Positions 1-6,399 of a stretch of 6,667 nt of DNA are shown here, piece by piece. This DNA comes from Deltaproteobacteria bacterium UBA796 (GTDB taxonomy: Bacteria; Myxococcota_A; UBA796), in the NCBI GenBank assembly GCA_002296975.1, contig DBIS01000308.1, positions 1 through 6,667 of the forward strand, given 5' to 3'. Every line of letters starts with the position of its first letter. The stretch's first letter is position 1. A model generated the notes under the pieces. It saw nothing but the letters and a program-made list of their open reading frames with translations, was not told where the DNA came from and made no database searches. The position numbers and the translations under genes were made by a program.

Positions 1-1517
1 CAGAGAAGCTCAAGGCCTTAGCCGAACAAATTTGGTTTGTAGATCGGCCGGAGCTGCGTGAGCCCTTGTTTATGCTCTACATCGCGATTGGCTATTCGGC
101 AGACTGCTCCAATCAGCCATCCCCACCGTTTTACGACCATTTCAACGGTATTCCGCTCAACTATTATTACTATCTCGCTGCCTTGCTTGCCTACCAAGAG
201 CCAGCCCTGCTCTCCAAGATTCCGACCTCGGATATGGCTGGCAGTATTCAATATTATCTCCAGCAGCTTCAGCAGGGCGCATACCCGAGCTTCAAGTTGG
301 ATTTTGAGCTGGAGGACCACTTTGAATCTAAGGTCTTTTCCCAGATTTATGAAGTCTTGCTCAATGGGTTGCCGATAACCATCGACGACAATGGTCAAAT
401 CGATGGTTATCTCGGTAGGACCGATATTTATTTGAAGCGTTTGGATTCAGGCCATGGGATGAGCGAGCGCCTTGAGACCACCAAATTCGACGAGAATGTC
501 TACTTCGTGCGAGAGACTGCCCGTAAGAAGATGGGTGTCGACTTTATCCAGCAGCTTTTCTTGCACAAGAATGAGTGTATTGCAGAGGTTGATGGCGATA
601 TTTTGGCCTATTTGGCGATTTACCAAAAGCTGCACCCGAAGGCTGAGATTTACATCGCTGTGCCGGAGAAGGGGAATCCAAACAAGATCTATGTGTGGCG
701 CTATGTGCGGGACGCGGGCCACCTAAGGCTGGTCTATGCCGGCGGTGACGGGTTCCCGGTGCGCTTTGCATTGGTCCTATCTTCTGGGGCGATGTTTAAT
801 GGCGGGGCCACCAGCTATGACACTGACGCCAGCGATGAAGACGATGTGCCAGGGACGATGTCGCCAGATGCGGTGACAGGCCGTTTTGATGGTGCTTTCG
901 CGAATGCTTTTGTACCCTTCAACTTAGAGCTTCGGGCCCACTACAATCGCTTAATGATCAGCTTTGGTTGGGAGCTTGGGCTAAATACCCGAGATGGTAA
1001 CGACTGGATTGATCGGTATTTTTTACCCAAACATCAAAGCGATTTTTATCCGACTGCGGTCTATTGCAAGCGCACGTCCAACAGTCCACCTGGGCCGATA
1101 AAGGCTGCGGAGGGGTGTAACGACTCTGAGCTGTACCACATCACCCACTGGAACCGGAATATTTACCTTGGGCTGGGCGGTGTGTTTGGCCGCGATGCCG
1201 GTATTGGTTTTGGGCCCCGTTTACAGTGGCGAAACGGGTACACAAACCTGCCCCATGCCTGGCAATCGACCTTGCACTTTGGCTGGGCAGTGATGCCGCC
1301 TATCGGCGAGTTTAACAAGCGCTTCCGGCCAGTCATCGACGCAGATTTCCGGGGTGGGTTTTCCTTGGCCGCCATGAATTCGGTTCAGCGCAACCTGGCA
1401 CGCGGCGACACCGACCTCGACGGTAATGTGAGCGATCAAGAAGAGAAGGACAAGGGCGGTGAATCGGTTGTGATGCCGGTCTTCGGCATGACTGTCGGGA
1501 TTGGCTTCACTTTTTAA
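1..1517 (+). CDS. Predicted outer-membrane/surface protein with C-terminal beta-barrel and EF-hand loop (5'-partial)
   Basis: I do not recognise the family. The frame is open to the left window edge. Convincing protein sequence (WFVDRPELREP and onward) precedes the first in-frame TTG (66) and ATG (72), so the true start and any signal peptide lie outside. About 504 codons are visible. The first half looks globular and mixed, with several aromatic-rich helices (for example NYYYYLAALLAY). After an acidic linker at about 813-857, the second half alternates glycine, aromatic and hydrophobic residues (NIYLGLGGVFGRDAGIGFG; LHFGWAVMPP; FRGGFSLAA). It ends in VGIGFTF with a terminal Phe, typical of the BAM signal of outer-membrane barrels. 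A canonical EF-hand calcium loop (DTDLDGNVSDQE, 1407-1442) sits just before the last predicted strand. The gene converges on the ATPase gene with an 18-bp gap, so it is probably outside the injection-system operons and marks the cluster boundary. Barrel topology is inferred from pattern only. Confidence 0.75.
   Translation, partial: EKLKALAEQIWFVDRPELREPLFMLYIAIGYSADCSNQPSPPFYDHFNGIPLNYYYYLAALLAYQEPALLSKIPTSDMAGSIQYYLQQLQQGAYPSFKLDFELEDHFESKVFSQIYEVLLNGLPITIDDNGQIDGYLGRTDIYLKRLDSGHGMSERLETTKFDENVYFVRETARKKMGVDFIQQLFLHKNECIAEVDGDILAYLAIYQKLHPKAEIYIAVPEKGNPNKIYVWRYVRDAGHLRLVYAGGDGFPVRFALVLSSGAMFNGGATSYDTDASDEDDVPGTMSPDAVTGRFDGAFANAFVPFNLELRAHYNRLMISFGWELGLNTRDGNDWIDRYFLPKHQSDFYPTAVYCKRTSNSPPGPIKAAEGCNDSELYHITHWNRNIYLGLGGVFGRDAGIGFGPRLQWRNGYTNLPHAWQSTLHFGWAVMPPIGEFNKRFRPVIDADFRGGFSLAAMNSVQRNLARGDTDLDGNVSDQEEKDKGGESVVMPVFGMTVGIGFTF
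1407..1442 (+). other. EF-hand/dockerin-type calcium-binding loop coding segment
   Basis: The twelve residues DTDLDGNVSDQE match the EF-hand loop rule at every ligand position: Asp at 1, 3 and 5, Gly at 6, a hydrophobic residue (Val) at 8, Ser at 9 and Glu at 12. It lies between the penultimate and last predicted strands of the barrel-like domain, in a charged stretch that runs on into EEKDKGGES. Calcium binding is inferred from the motif. Only one loop is visible, whereas helix-loop-helix EF-hands usually pair, so a dockerin-like or isolated loop stabilising a barrel turn is more likely. Confidence 0.6.
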
Positions 1518-1543
1518 GCTCAGGCTGCTTACGCGCTAAAGTG
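1508..1543. terminator. Possible weak bidirectional hairpin between convergent genes
   Basis: An imperfect inverted repeat spans the ends of both convergent genes. CACTTT (1508-1513) pairs with AAAGTG (1538-1543), and TAAGC (1515-1519) pairs with GCTTA (1527-1531) around a 7-nt loop. A 1-versus-6-nt internal asymmetry lies between the two stems. No U-tract follows on either strand, so this is not a classical intrinsic terminator. Its position at the only convergent junction is the main argument for it. Confidence 0.22.
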
Positions 1544-3626
1544 TCTTCACGAAGTCGTACCATTTGCCAAAGTGGACGGCGGTGACCTGCTTGCCCATCT
1601 TGACGTATTCGTGCGCCACAGCGGTCACGACATGCTTCATGCCCACAGACTCTCGGGCGGTCGAGGCCAAGATACAGGCGTTGATGGCGGCGTTGATGAT
1701 GGAGCCACCGGCAAGGACAAACTGCTTGGCGATGGCCTCGAGGTCGAGGTCGTCATTGAGCGGTGCTTCTTTGGGGATGGCCCGCTGCCAAAGCTGAATG
1801 CGTTGCTCGAGCGAAGGCATTGGAAATTCGATCACGGCACCAAAGCGCCGTAAAAAAGCTTCATCGATATTTTCTTGGAGGTTGGTGGTCAAAATAGCGC
1901 AGCCTTCGAAGACCTCAAGCCGTTGCAACAAGAAGCTCACCTCTTGGTTGGCGAAACGGTCTTGGGCTTGCTTGACCTCGCCCCGACTTCCAAACAGAGA
2001 GTCTGCTTCGTCGAATAGCAGCACCGCAGTCCCGCCTTCTGCGGCGTCGAAGACCTCTTTCAAGTTTTTCTCTGTTTCTCCGACCCACCGGCTAATGATG
2101 CTCGACAGATCGACCCGGAAAAGGTCCAAGCCCAAGGTGCCGGCGATAACCTCTGCGGCCATGGTTTTTCCGGTTCCGGGCCCGCCGGAGAGCAAGGCTT
2201 TGATGCCGTAGCCTCGAGAGCGCACCGCGCGGGCGCCCCAGCGGTGAAAGACGGTCTCTTGTTCGGAGAGGTAGTCTACGAGGTGTTGTAGTTGGCTCTT
2301 GATCTTGTCGGACAAGATGAGGTCATCCCAGGTGTAGCGGGGGACGATGTGCTCTGCCAAGCCTTGAAACTCCGGGCGTGAACATTCTCTTGCTGCCGCC
2401 CAAATCGCGTCGAGTGAGGGCTCTTGGCCGCCACATTCGGCGGATGAGCGCTCTAAGACTTGGTGAATCGTGGTGCCGCCTACGGAGTAAAAACGCTCTG
2501 CGACGTCCTGTCCGTTGGCCACGCTCCATCCCCGTTTACCCATGGCGACGGTCCACGCCTCAATTCGTTCATCGAGGGTACTCCTTTGAACTTGAACGGT
2601 AAGGCTGGGGCGGTCACCCCCCAAAAGGCCGCCGACAGAGCGGCGATCGGTGCCACCGACGATGACCGGGTAAGGAAGTTTGGCGAGGGCCGCACCGAGT
2701 TGTTGAACCTGAATGCGGAGCATCGGGTCTTCTTGCTGGTCGGAGATATTCACCAAAAAGGGGAGGGCGCCTGACAGTCGCAGCTCCCGAATCAAGTCAT
2801 AGGGTTGCTCGATATAGTGTCGGCATCGGTCTAAATCGACGCGTACAAGCGGGCGTTTAGCGCGTTGTGCAATATCGATCGCGACGCCTTCTCGTGAGCC
2901 CAAGGTCGCGCCGGTGATGACGATAGTGATCGGCTTGTCGAGGCTTTGCTCGATGATTTGAATGCGCTCGCCAGTGGCTGCGGGGGTGAACACTTCACCC
3001 GAGGTGTCGATGGGTTTAAATCCAACGCTCTCGGGGAGTTCTTGGCCTTCGAGCAGCCATTGGAGCAGCCGGCCAGATGGGTGGACACGGCGGGCGGTGT
3101 GGGTCTCGACACCCTCTTCAGGGTTGAGCAGGAGAAGCCGGTTTTGAATCAATGGCGCATTTTTCATGAGGCGCGATTGAAGGGCCAGGCGCTCGGTGCG
3201 GCCAGAACGCAGCACCCGTGTGGCCAAGTCGACGGTTAGGTAGGCTTGGTTCAGGTTGTCGTTGAGGTAGGCGAAAATTTTACCGTAGCCGGCACTAATC
3301 TCGGGTGCGATGGAGAGCAGGATCATGTCTGCGTCATCGCCATCTAGGTCCATCGCTTCGCGTAGGCGACCAAAGCGGCCACCGGCTTCATCGCGCAAAG
3401 CTGCGGAGGCACCGACGGCTTCATCGAGTCCGTCTGAGCCTGCGGGATAATCGATTTCGCCATGTGCGCGAAGGAGTGCATCGACCTCGTCGTCGGTGAT
3501 GACCGAACCCCAAAACTGGCCTTTGGCCCTCATGGCTGGACGGGAACGCTGCCGTCGAACAGCCCGCAATAAAAGCAGGTCCGTGCGACGGAGTCGTTTT
3601 GCGAGCTCCTCGAAAATGGTGGCCAC
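1536..3626 (-). CDS. eCIS AAA+ ATPase (Afp15/Pvc15-like)
   Basis: This is a 696-aa AAA+ ATPase of the type found in essentially all extracellular contractile injection systems, where it is thought to act in the producing cell on assembly or cargo handling. The catalytic module is C-terminal: Walker A GGPGTGKT (481-488), Walker B LLFDEAD (536-542), sensor-1 TTN (580-582), arginine-finger FLRRFG (591-596), and a helical lid with GGSIINAA (640-647). The lid has Ile where related ATPases often carry Arg or Lys. The N-terminus (about 1-190) is helical and basic. Residues about 220-365 resemble a second, degenerate AAA fold. It is not ClpV, because there is no Clp N-domain and no second intact P-loop. 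The start is GTG, 3 nt after the stop of the DUF4157 gene. An AAGGGG lies 12 nt upstream, which is long, so translational coupling is likely. The next ATG is residue 32 and would cut conserved-looking helix. Confidence 0.92.
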   Translation of the reverse strand: MATIFEELAKRLRRTDLLLLRAVRRQRSRPAMRAKGQFWGSVITDDEVDALLRAHGEIDYPAGSDGLDEAVGASAALRDEAGGRFGRLREAMDLDGDDADMILLSIAPEISAGYGKIFAYLNDNLNQAYLTVDLATRVLRSGRTERLALQSRLMKNAPLIQNRLLLLNPEEGVETHTARRVHPSGRLLQWLLEGQELPESVGFKPIDTSGEVFTPAATGERIQIIEQSLDKPITIVITGATLGSREGVAIDIAQRAKRPLVRVDLDRCRHYIEQPYDLIRELRLSGALPFLVNISDQQEDPMLRIQVQQLGAALAKLPYPVIVGGTDRRSVGGLLGGDRPSLTVQVQRSTLDERIEAWTVAMGKRGWSVANGQDVAERFYSVGGTTIHQVLERSSAECGGQEPSLDAIWAAARECSRPEFQGLAEHIVPRYTWDDLILSDKIKSQLQHLVDYLSEQETVFHRWGARAVRSRGYGIKALLSGGPGTGKTMAAEVIAGTLGLDLFRVDLSSIISRWVGETEKNLKEVFDAAEGGTAVLLFDEADSLFGSRGEVKQAQDRFANQEVSFLLQRLEVFEGCAILTTNLQENIDEAFLRRFGAVIEFPMPSLEQRIQLWQRAIPKEAPLNDDLDLEAIAKQFVLAGGSIINAAINACILASTARESVGMKHVVTAVAHEYVKMGKQVTAVHFGKWYDFVKTL
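2163..2186 (-). other. Walker A (P-loop) of the eCIS ATPase
   Basis: Encodes GGPGTGKT, a complete GxxGxGKT nucleotide-binding loop. The matching Walker B (LLFDEAD) is at 2001-2021. Both are intact, so the C-terminal AAA+ domain should bind and hydrolyse ATP. Confidence 0.95.
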
Positions 3627-3629
3627 GGT

Positions 3630-4265
3630 TTAGGCGAACCCCTTGTTATTGCCTTGGCGGCTGTCTCTAAATTCTGCCGCTTCGTCCAGTGTACGCAATA
3701 CGCGACGGGTCAGGTCTTGGACGATCTCTTGGCGGGACATCCCTTTGGCGAGGAGGGCGTCGTACCCCTTTTCTGCGACGGGCTGGCCATCGTCATCTTC
3801 CGCGGTGCTGTCTGACCCTTCGGGGCGAGCGCCGATTCCGGCACCGCTCTCACCGGATTGGATTCCGCCTTTTCTGCTCCCTGCCCCGGCCGCATAACCA
3901 GCCTCGATGCCGCCTGATGCGACCCGGCTCAAGACCAGTGATTCCACGGCGCGTGCGGCGATTTCTTCAGCATCTCGGTAGTTTTCACCACCACCACCAC
4001 CGCCGCCGTCCCCGGCTTCGACGTGGAACATTTCATGTGAGTACAGTGCTGCATCCTCAGCGCGGTAAGGGTCGAAGTCATCCCCAACAATGATGGTGCG
4101 GTCCACGGTAAAGGCCCGGGCCCCCAAGCTTTTGAGGGCGCGCGTGGCCACATCGCCCCGGTAGACTTCGCCGCCGTCGGGCATTGCCACTCGCCGCAGC
4201 TCCGACCGTTCAAGGCGGTCTTCAATGCGGTCGACTGCACCGTCCTCGCGGTCTTTTCTCGGCAT
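3630..4265 (-). CDS. Short DUF4157-domain putative zinc metallopeptidase, eCIS-associated
   Basis: A 211-aa protein whose residues about 38-110 fit the DUF4157 pattern. ATRALKSLGARAFTVDRTII is followed by VGDDFDP, then SHEMFHVEAG with the zinc motif HEMFH (77-81), then a helix (DAEEIAARAVE, 98-108) that could supply a third glutamate ligand, as in gluzincins. DUF4157 is widespread in eCIS loci, commonly near the N-terminus of larger cargo proteins. Here the protein is small. Seven consecutive glycines (87-93) separate the HExxH helix from the putative ligand helix, a Gly/Ser/acidic-rich linker covers about 117-163, and a charged helix (about 166-203) ends it. No toxin domain is recognisable. 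The ATG start has an ideal AGGAGG 5 nt upstream. The ATPase gene follows 3 nt after its stop, so the two are surely co-transcribed. No signal peptide is evident. Peptidase activity and substrate are unproven. Confidence 0.85.
   Translation of the reverse strand: MPRKDREDGAVDRIEDRLERSELRRVAMPDGGEVYRGDVATRALKSLGARAFTVDRTIIVGDDFDPYRAEDAALYSHEMFHVEAGDGGGGGGGENYRDAEEIAARAVESLVLSRVASGGIEAGYAAGAGSRKGGIQSGESGAGIGARPEGSDSTAEDDDGQPVAEKGYDALLAKGMSRQEIVQDLTRRVLRTLDEAAEFRDSRQGNNKGFA
3987..4007 (-). repeat. GGT/GGC trinucleotide tract encoding Gly7
   Basis: Seven tandem glycine codons (two GGC then five GGT on the coding strand) fall inside the DUF4157 gene, just after the HExxH helix. This is an in-frame simple repeat. 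Slippage would change loop length by whole residues without a frameshift, so length could vary between strains. Confidence 0.85.
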
Positions 4266-4270
4266 TGTAT

Positions 4271-4276
4271 CCTCCT
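4271..4276 (-). promoter_or_regulatory. Strong Shine-Dalgarno site of the DUF4157 gene
   Basis: AGGAGG on the minus strand ends 5 nt before the ATG at 4265. It is the only perfect Shine-Dalgarno seen in the window. It fixes the start and suggests this is the most efficiently translated cistron of the minus-strand operon. Confidence 0.8.
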
Positions 4277-4334
4277 GTGAGCCATCATTTTGCGCACCTG
4301 AGCCCGTGTGGTCAAGCCTTGATGTGGATCGAAA

Positions 4335-5027
4335 TCAACCCTCTTGGCTTTCGGCCTCAGCCTCGTCTTCGTCTTTTTCCTCTTCGAACCACGACCGGCG
4401 TTGGTGCGCGATGGGGGATACCGCCTCAATTTTGTCTTGAAATGCCAATATTTTATCGGCGATCTTTAGTTCGGCAGGTTTCGCGCAAGCCGCGCAGTTG
4501 GCCTCATCGTTGGTGATGAACGCTGCTTCTGGTGCAGCGACGGCCCGCTGATCCTCCTCGAGGCGTGTTTGCACAAATTTGGGAACGGAGTCAAAGGCCG
4601 CGTGCTCTGCTGCGGCTGCTTTCTCTAGCAACTGAGCACCTCTTCCGAGTTGGCCATTGGCGAGGGCGTCCCCCGCTTTTTGATACAGTTTTGCGCTTTC
4701 GTGCCATCGGCTCAGGTCTGGGGTGTGGTAGCCCTCTACACCTTTGGCCACGGCCTTGAACCATTCGCGCTCATGGGCCATGGATTGGCGTTCCTGGTCT
4801 TGCGCCCCTTGGAGGATTCCCAGGCGGGTGCAGATGTGGGCCAACATGATGTCCCGCTGGACGGCCCCATGCTTTATCGCTTGCTGAATATGGTCGTTGC
4901 CCATCACCTTTGCGATTTGCCTAAGTTGGGCGCTGTCTGCGTCTTTTTCATGGACGCCGCTGGAGCCGGAGCGGCCCGTGGACACCTGGCGTGTGTTGGC
5001 TTTTGGCTTTTTGGTCGTCGACGGCAT
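4335..5027 (-). CDS. Unrecognised eCIS-linked protein with GN-motif helix, CxxC and acidic tail
   Basis: A 230-aa protein of no family I can name; numbering here includes the preceding in-frame TTG codon as residue 1. In order it has a basic, Ser/Thr-rich tail (1-30), a helix LRQIAKVMGNDHIQQAIKHG (36-55), a long helical middle (56-165, including a W/H-containing segment near 90-110 and an Ala-rich helix near 135-147), the motif CAAC (179-182), and a terminal acidic run EEEKDEDEAEAES (216-228). The L...GN..I motif resembles the short L-x-GN-x-V-x-L segment that often precedes DUF4157 in eCIS cargo proteins; this is my inference. It is the first gene of the minus-strand operon, 69 nt upstream of the DUF4157 gene. 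The TTG at 5030 is possible, but the adjacent ATG (5027) is preferred. No signal peptide or membrane segment is seen. It is a candidate cargo, cargo adaptor or chaperone. Confidence 0.75.
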   Translation of the reverse strand: MPSTTKKPKANTRQVSTGRSGSSGVHEKDADSAQLRQIAKVMGNDHIQQAIKHGAVQRDIMLAHICTRLGILQGAQDQERQSMAHEREWFKAVAKGVEGYHTPDLSRWHESAKLYQKAGDALANGQLGRGAQLLEKAAAAEHAAFDSVPKFVQTRLEEDQRAVAAPEAAFITNDEANCAACAKPAELKIADKILAFQDKIEAVSPIAHQRRSWFEEEKDEDEAEAESQEG

Positions 5028-5086
5028 CAATAAGACTCTAGCATTGGCTTGACCTGGTTCTGGAAACTCAGGTAGCGTTCTGCCAT
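5027..5086 (-). CDS. Possible 19-codon upstream ORF overlapping the start of the unknown protein gene
   Basis: On the minus strand, ATG at 5086 opens a 19-residue frame (MAERYLSFQNQVKPMLESY) whose TGA overlaps the next ATG as TGATG (stop 5029-5027, start 5027-5025). This is a classic arrangement for translational coupling. There is no good Shine-Dalgarno: an AGGA lies 14 nt upstream. It could be a leader peptide, a remnant of a decayed gene end, or chance. Confidence 0.22.
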   Translation of the reverse strand: MAERYLSFQNQVKPMLESY

Positions 5087-5116
5087 CAACAGGGCGATTG
5101 TCCTAACGGGTTGGTC
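5028..5116. promoter_or_regulatory. Divergent intergenic region between the two eCIS operons
   Basis: This roughly 89-bp region separates two divergent operons and must hold, or lie next to, promoters for both, unless they reach into the flanking coding DNA. On the plus strand TTGACC (5049-5054) is a good -35-like hexamer, but the best -10 candidate 18 bp on, TAGCGT (5073-5078), matches only three of six positions. I found no convincing -10 on the minus strand and no clear palindromic operator. The elements are therefore tentative. Confidence 0.4.
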
Positions 5117-5551
5117 ATGAATCCAACATCACGGCTTGAGCGATTTATCCTGGGCGAGTCCTTTCTCGTGGAGCGCGAAATCCTGAAGCGTACAGCCCGG
5201 ATCGAGGTGGTACAGCCGCGAACGATAAAGGTGTGGCAACCCGCACGACTGCCCAATCATTCGGTGCGCGACAGTCGCAATCTCGTGGTAGTCGGTCCCA
5301 ACGCACCTCAGCTCAAGCGCTTGATTCAGCACCCTTACACCCAAGAACTCGCCCGACCAAAGGCGTCCAAGCCTTGGCGCGAGCCCCTGGACACCAAGCT
5401 TAGGGTTGTGGCATTTGGTACCGGGGTGCGGGCGGCTTTCGAGGCAGGCGAGCGGCCCAGATGGCCTCGAGCGACGCGTATTCAGGCGGGCCCGGCCAAG
5501 CGGGACCGGCCCTCAATTGAAGCATTTTTGGCTCAAAGGGGCACATCGTGA
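5117..5551 (+). CDS. Unrecognised basic protein, first gene of the eCIS structural operon
   Basis: A 144-aa protein I do not recognise. It is strongly basic: about 28 Arg/Lys against 13 Asp/Glu. Visible features are an amphipathic N-terminus (SRLERFILGESFLVEREILK), a beta-like stretch IEVVQPRTIKVWQP, a short hydrophobic strand NLVVVGPN (55-62), a second strand LRVVAFGTGV (95-104), and an Arg/Pro-rich C-terminus with a short final helix (SIEAFLAQRG). There is no signal peptide, transmembrane helix or Cys. Its stop overlaps the Pvc16-like gene start as GTGA, so the two are probably translationally coupled, which argues that it is real and functions with the cap or sheath. The start is taken as ATG 5117; an in-frame TTG at 5111 would add two residues. 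Neither has a strong Shine-Dalgarno. A small structural or assembly accessory, or a DNA-binding regulator, are both possible. Confidence 0.68.
   Translation: MNPTSRLERFILGESFLVEREILKRTARIEVVQPRTIKVWQPARLPNHSVRDSRNLVVVGPNAPQLKRLIQHPYTQELARPKASKPWREPLDTKLRVVAFGTGVRAAFEAGERPRWPRATRIQAGPAKRDRPSIEAFLAQRGTS
5536..5541 (+). promoter_or_regulatory. Ribosome binding site deciding the GTG start of the Pvc16-like gene
   Basis: AAGGGG ends 6 nt before GTG 5548, an ideal spacing. The alternative ATG at 5578 has no comparable site and would lose the GTGA overlap with the upstream gene. Confidence 0.65.
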
Positions 5552-6393
5552 GCGAGGAACGTCCATTACGTGGGCAAATGGCTGGTCGGAATGTCATTGG
5601 CGAAGTGACCGAGAGCATTCACAAATTCTTGATCGACAGCTATGACCTCACCGAGCAGGTACCGCGTTTCGAGGAAGACCTTTCCTTTGTGCCCAAAGAC
5701 CGCGAAGAGGTGGTCTATATCTACATGTATCGAGCGGCAGAAAACCCCAACTTGAGGAATGCCAAGCGTTTTCGTCAAGCGCCGGTTTTCGTCAAGGGCT
5801 CAGGCGATCGTCCTGAGGAGGTGTACTACCACCGGCCCCCGCTAATGATGGATCTGTTCTACCTGGTGTCGGTCCACGCAAAATTCCGCTCGGACGCGGA
5901 GCGCCTTTTGGGTTGGGTGATGTTGGCGCTCAACGAGGCGACACACCTGATTTACCGTCCCCGGCGGTTTTATCTTCCCAATGATCGCATCGTGGACAGC
6001 ATCGGGCGAGATTACGACATTGAGGCCGACCCAGCCGATGACGATTTGTACATGGAAAAGGTTTCGCTCGCTTTGTGTGAGGATCTCACTGTGGGAGATG
6101 CGATCAATTTTTTCAGTATTCAAGAGGCTCCGTATCGCCCGTTTATGACCTATCGAGCAAGGGTCGCGATGGACGGGCCTCTTGTCTCAGGAAGCGGAGG
6201 GACTACAATCCGCATTCCGAGATTGGGTCGTGTAGATGGCCCCGAGTCGGACACTGCCGTCACCTCCCGATCCGGAAGAATGATGGCAGGCCGACCATCA
6301 AAGCAAGAAGCCGTTACTCCAGGACCGAAACCAAAAAATCTCCGGCGAATAGCCGAAGACTCACCAGACAACTCCACTGAAACTGAGGATTAG
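5548..6393 (+). CDS. Pvc16-like sheath terminator/cap protein (DUF4255, Pvc16 N-terminal domain)
   Basis: A 281-aa protein with the Pvc16 N-terminal (DUF4255) domain over about residues 14-210. The opening helix VIGEVTESIHKFL is followed by the hallmark VVYIYMYRAAENPNLRN (55-71), then HRPPLMMDLFYLVSVHA (95-111), LLGWVMLALNEA (120-131) and a closing YRPFMTYRARVAMD segment. In Afp, PVC and related particles this protein caps the distal end of the sheath/tube and ends elongation. Position agrees: the sheath gene begins 6 nt after its stop. Residues about 212-281 form a Gly/Ser/Pro/Thr-rich, poorly conserved-looking tail with no recognisable domain. Translation starts at GTG with an AAGGGG 6 nt upstream, overlapping the preceding gene by 4 nt. 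The length is ordinary for the family. Confidence 0.9.
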   Translation: MSEERPLRGQMAGRNVIGEVTESIHKFLIDSYDLTEQVPRFEEDLSFVPKDREEVVYIYMYRAAENPNLRNAKRFRQAPVFVKGSGDRPEEVYYHRPPLMMDLFYLVSVHAKFRSDAERLLGWVMLALNEATHLIYRPRRFYLPNDRIVDSIGRDYDIEADPADDDLYMEKVSLALCEDLTVGDAINFFSIQEAPYRPFMTYRARVAMDGPLVSGSGGTTIRIPRLGRVDGPESDTAVTSRSGRMMAGRPSKQEAVTPGPKPKNLRRIAEDSPDNSTETED

Positions 6394-6399
6394 TAAAGC

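Noticed and set aside
18..398. Minus-strand 126-codon frame within the left-edge gene
   Set aside because: Fully contained in the plus-strand coding frame, which has clear protein character upstream and downstream.
2946..3239. Plus-strand open frame opposite the ATPase gene
   Set aside because: It is a shadow of the well-supported minus-strand ATPase gene. It has no recognisable domain and the amino-acid composition is that of an antisense frame.
1536..3626. ATPase as a ClpV of a type VI secretion system
   Set aside because: No Clp N-domain and only one intact P-loop. The neighbours are a Pvc16-like cap and DUF4157 rather than Tss genes.
4266..4334. Regulatory element or hairpin in the 69-nt gap between the two minus-strand genes
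   Set aside because: Only a short direct repeat TGAGCC and the Shine-Dalgarno of the DUF4157 gene are visible. There is no stable inverted repeat or T-tract.
3929..4429. Minus-strand 166-codon frame overlapping the DUF4157 and unknown genes
   Set aside because: It overlaps the convincing DUF4157 frame almost throughout. Its product is a low-information basic sequence with no domain.
4650..5033. Plus-strand 127-codon frame opposite the unknown eCIS-linked gene
   Set aside because: Antisense to a longer helical protein with coherent composition. Its ending within the divergent region without a Shine-Dalgarno or neighbour logic makes it a shadow.
5044..5062. Possible sigma-54 promoter (TTGGC... 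element)
   Set aside because: The GG and GC dinucleotides are not at the required -24/-12 spacing.
5057..5082. Direct repeat GTTCTG (5057-5062 and 5077-5082) spaced 20 bp apart in the divergent region
   Set aside because: The spacing of two helical turns is suggestive of tandem activator sites, but a six-base repeat in under 90 bp is expected by chance.
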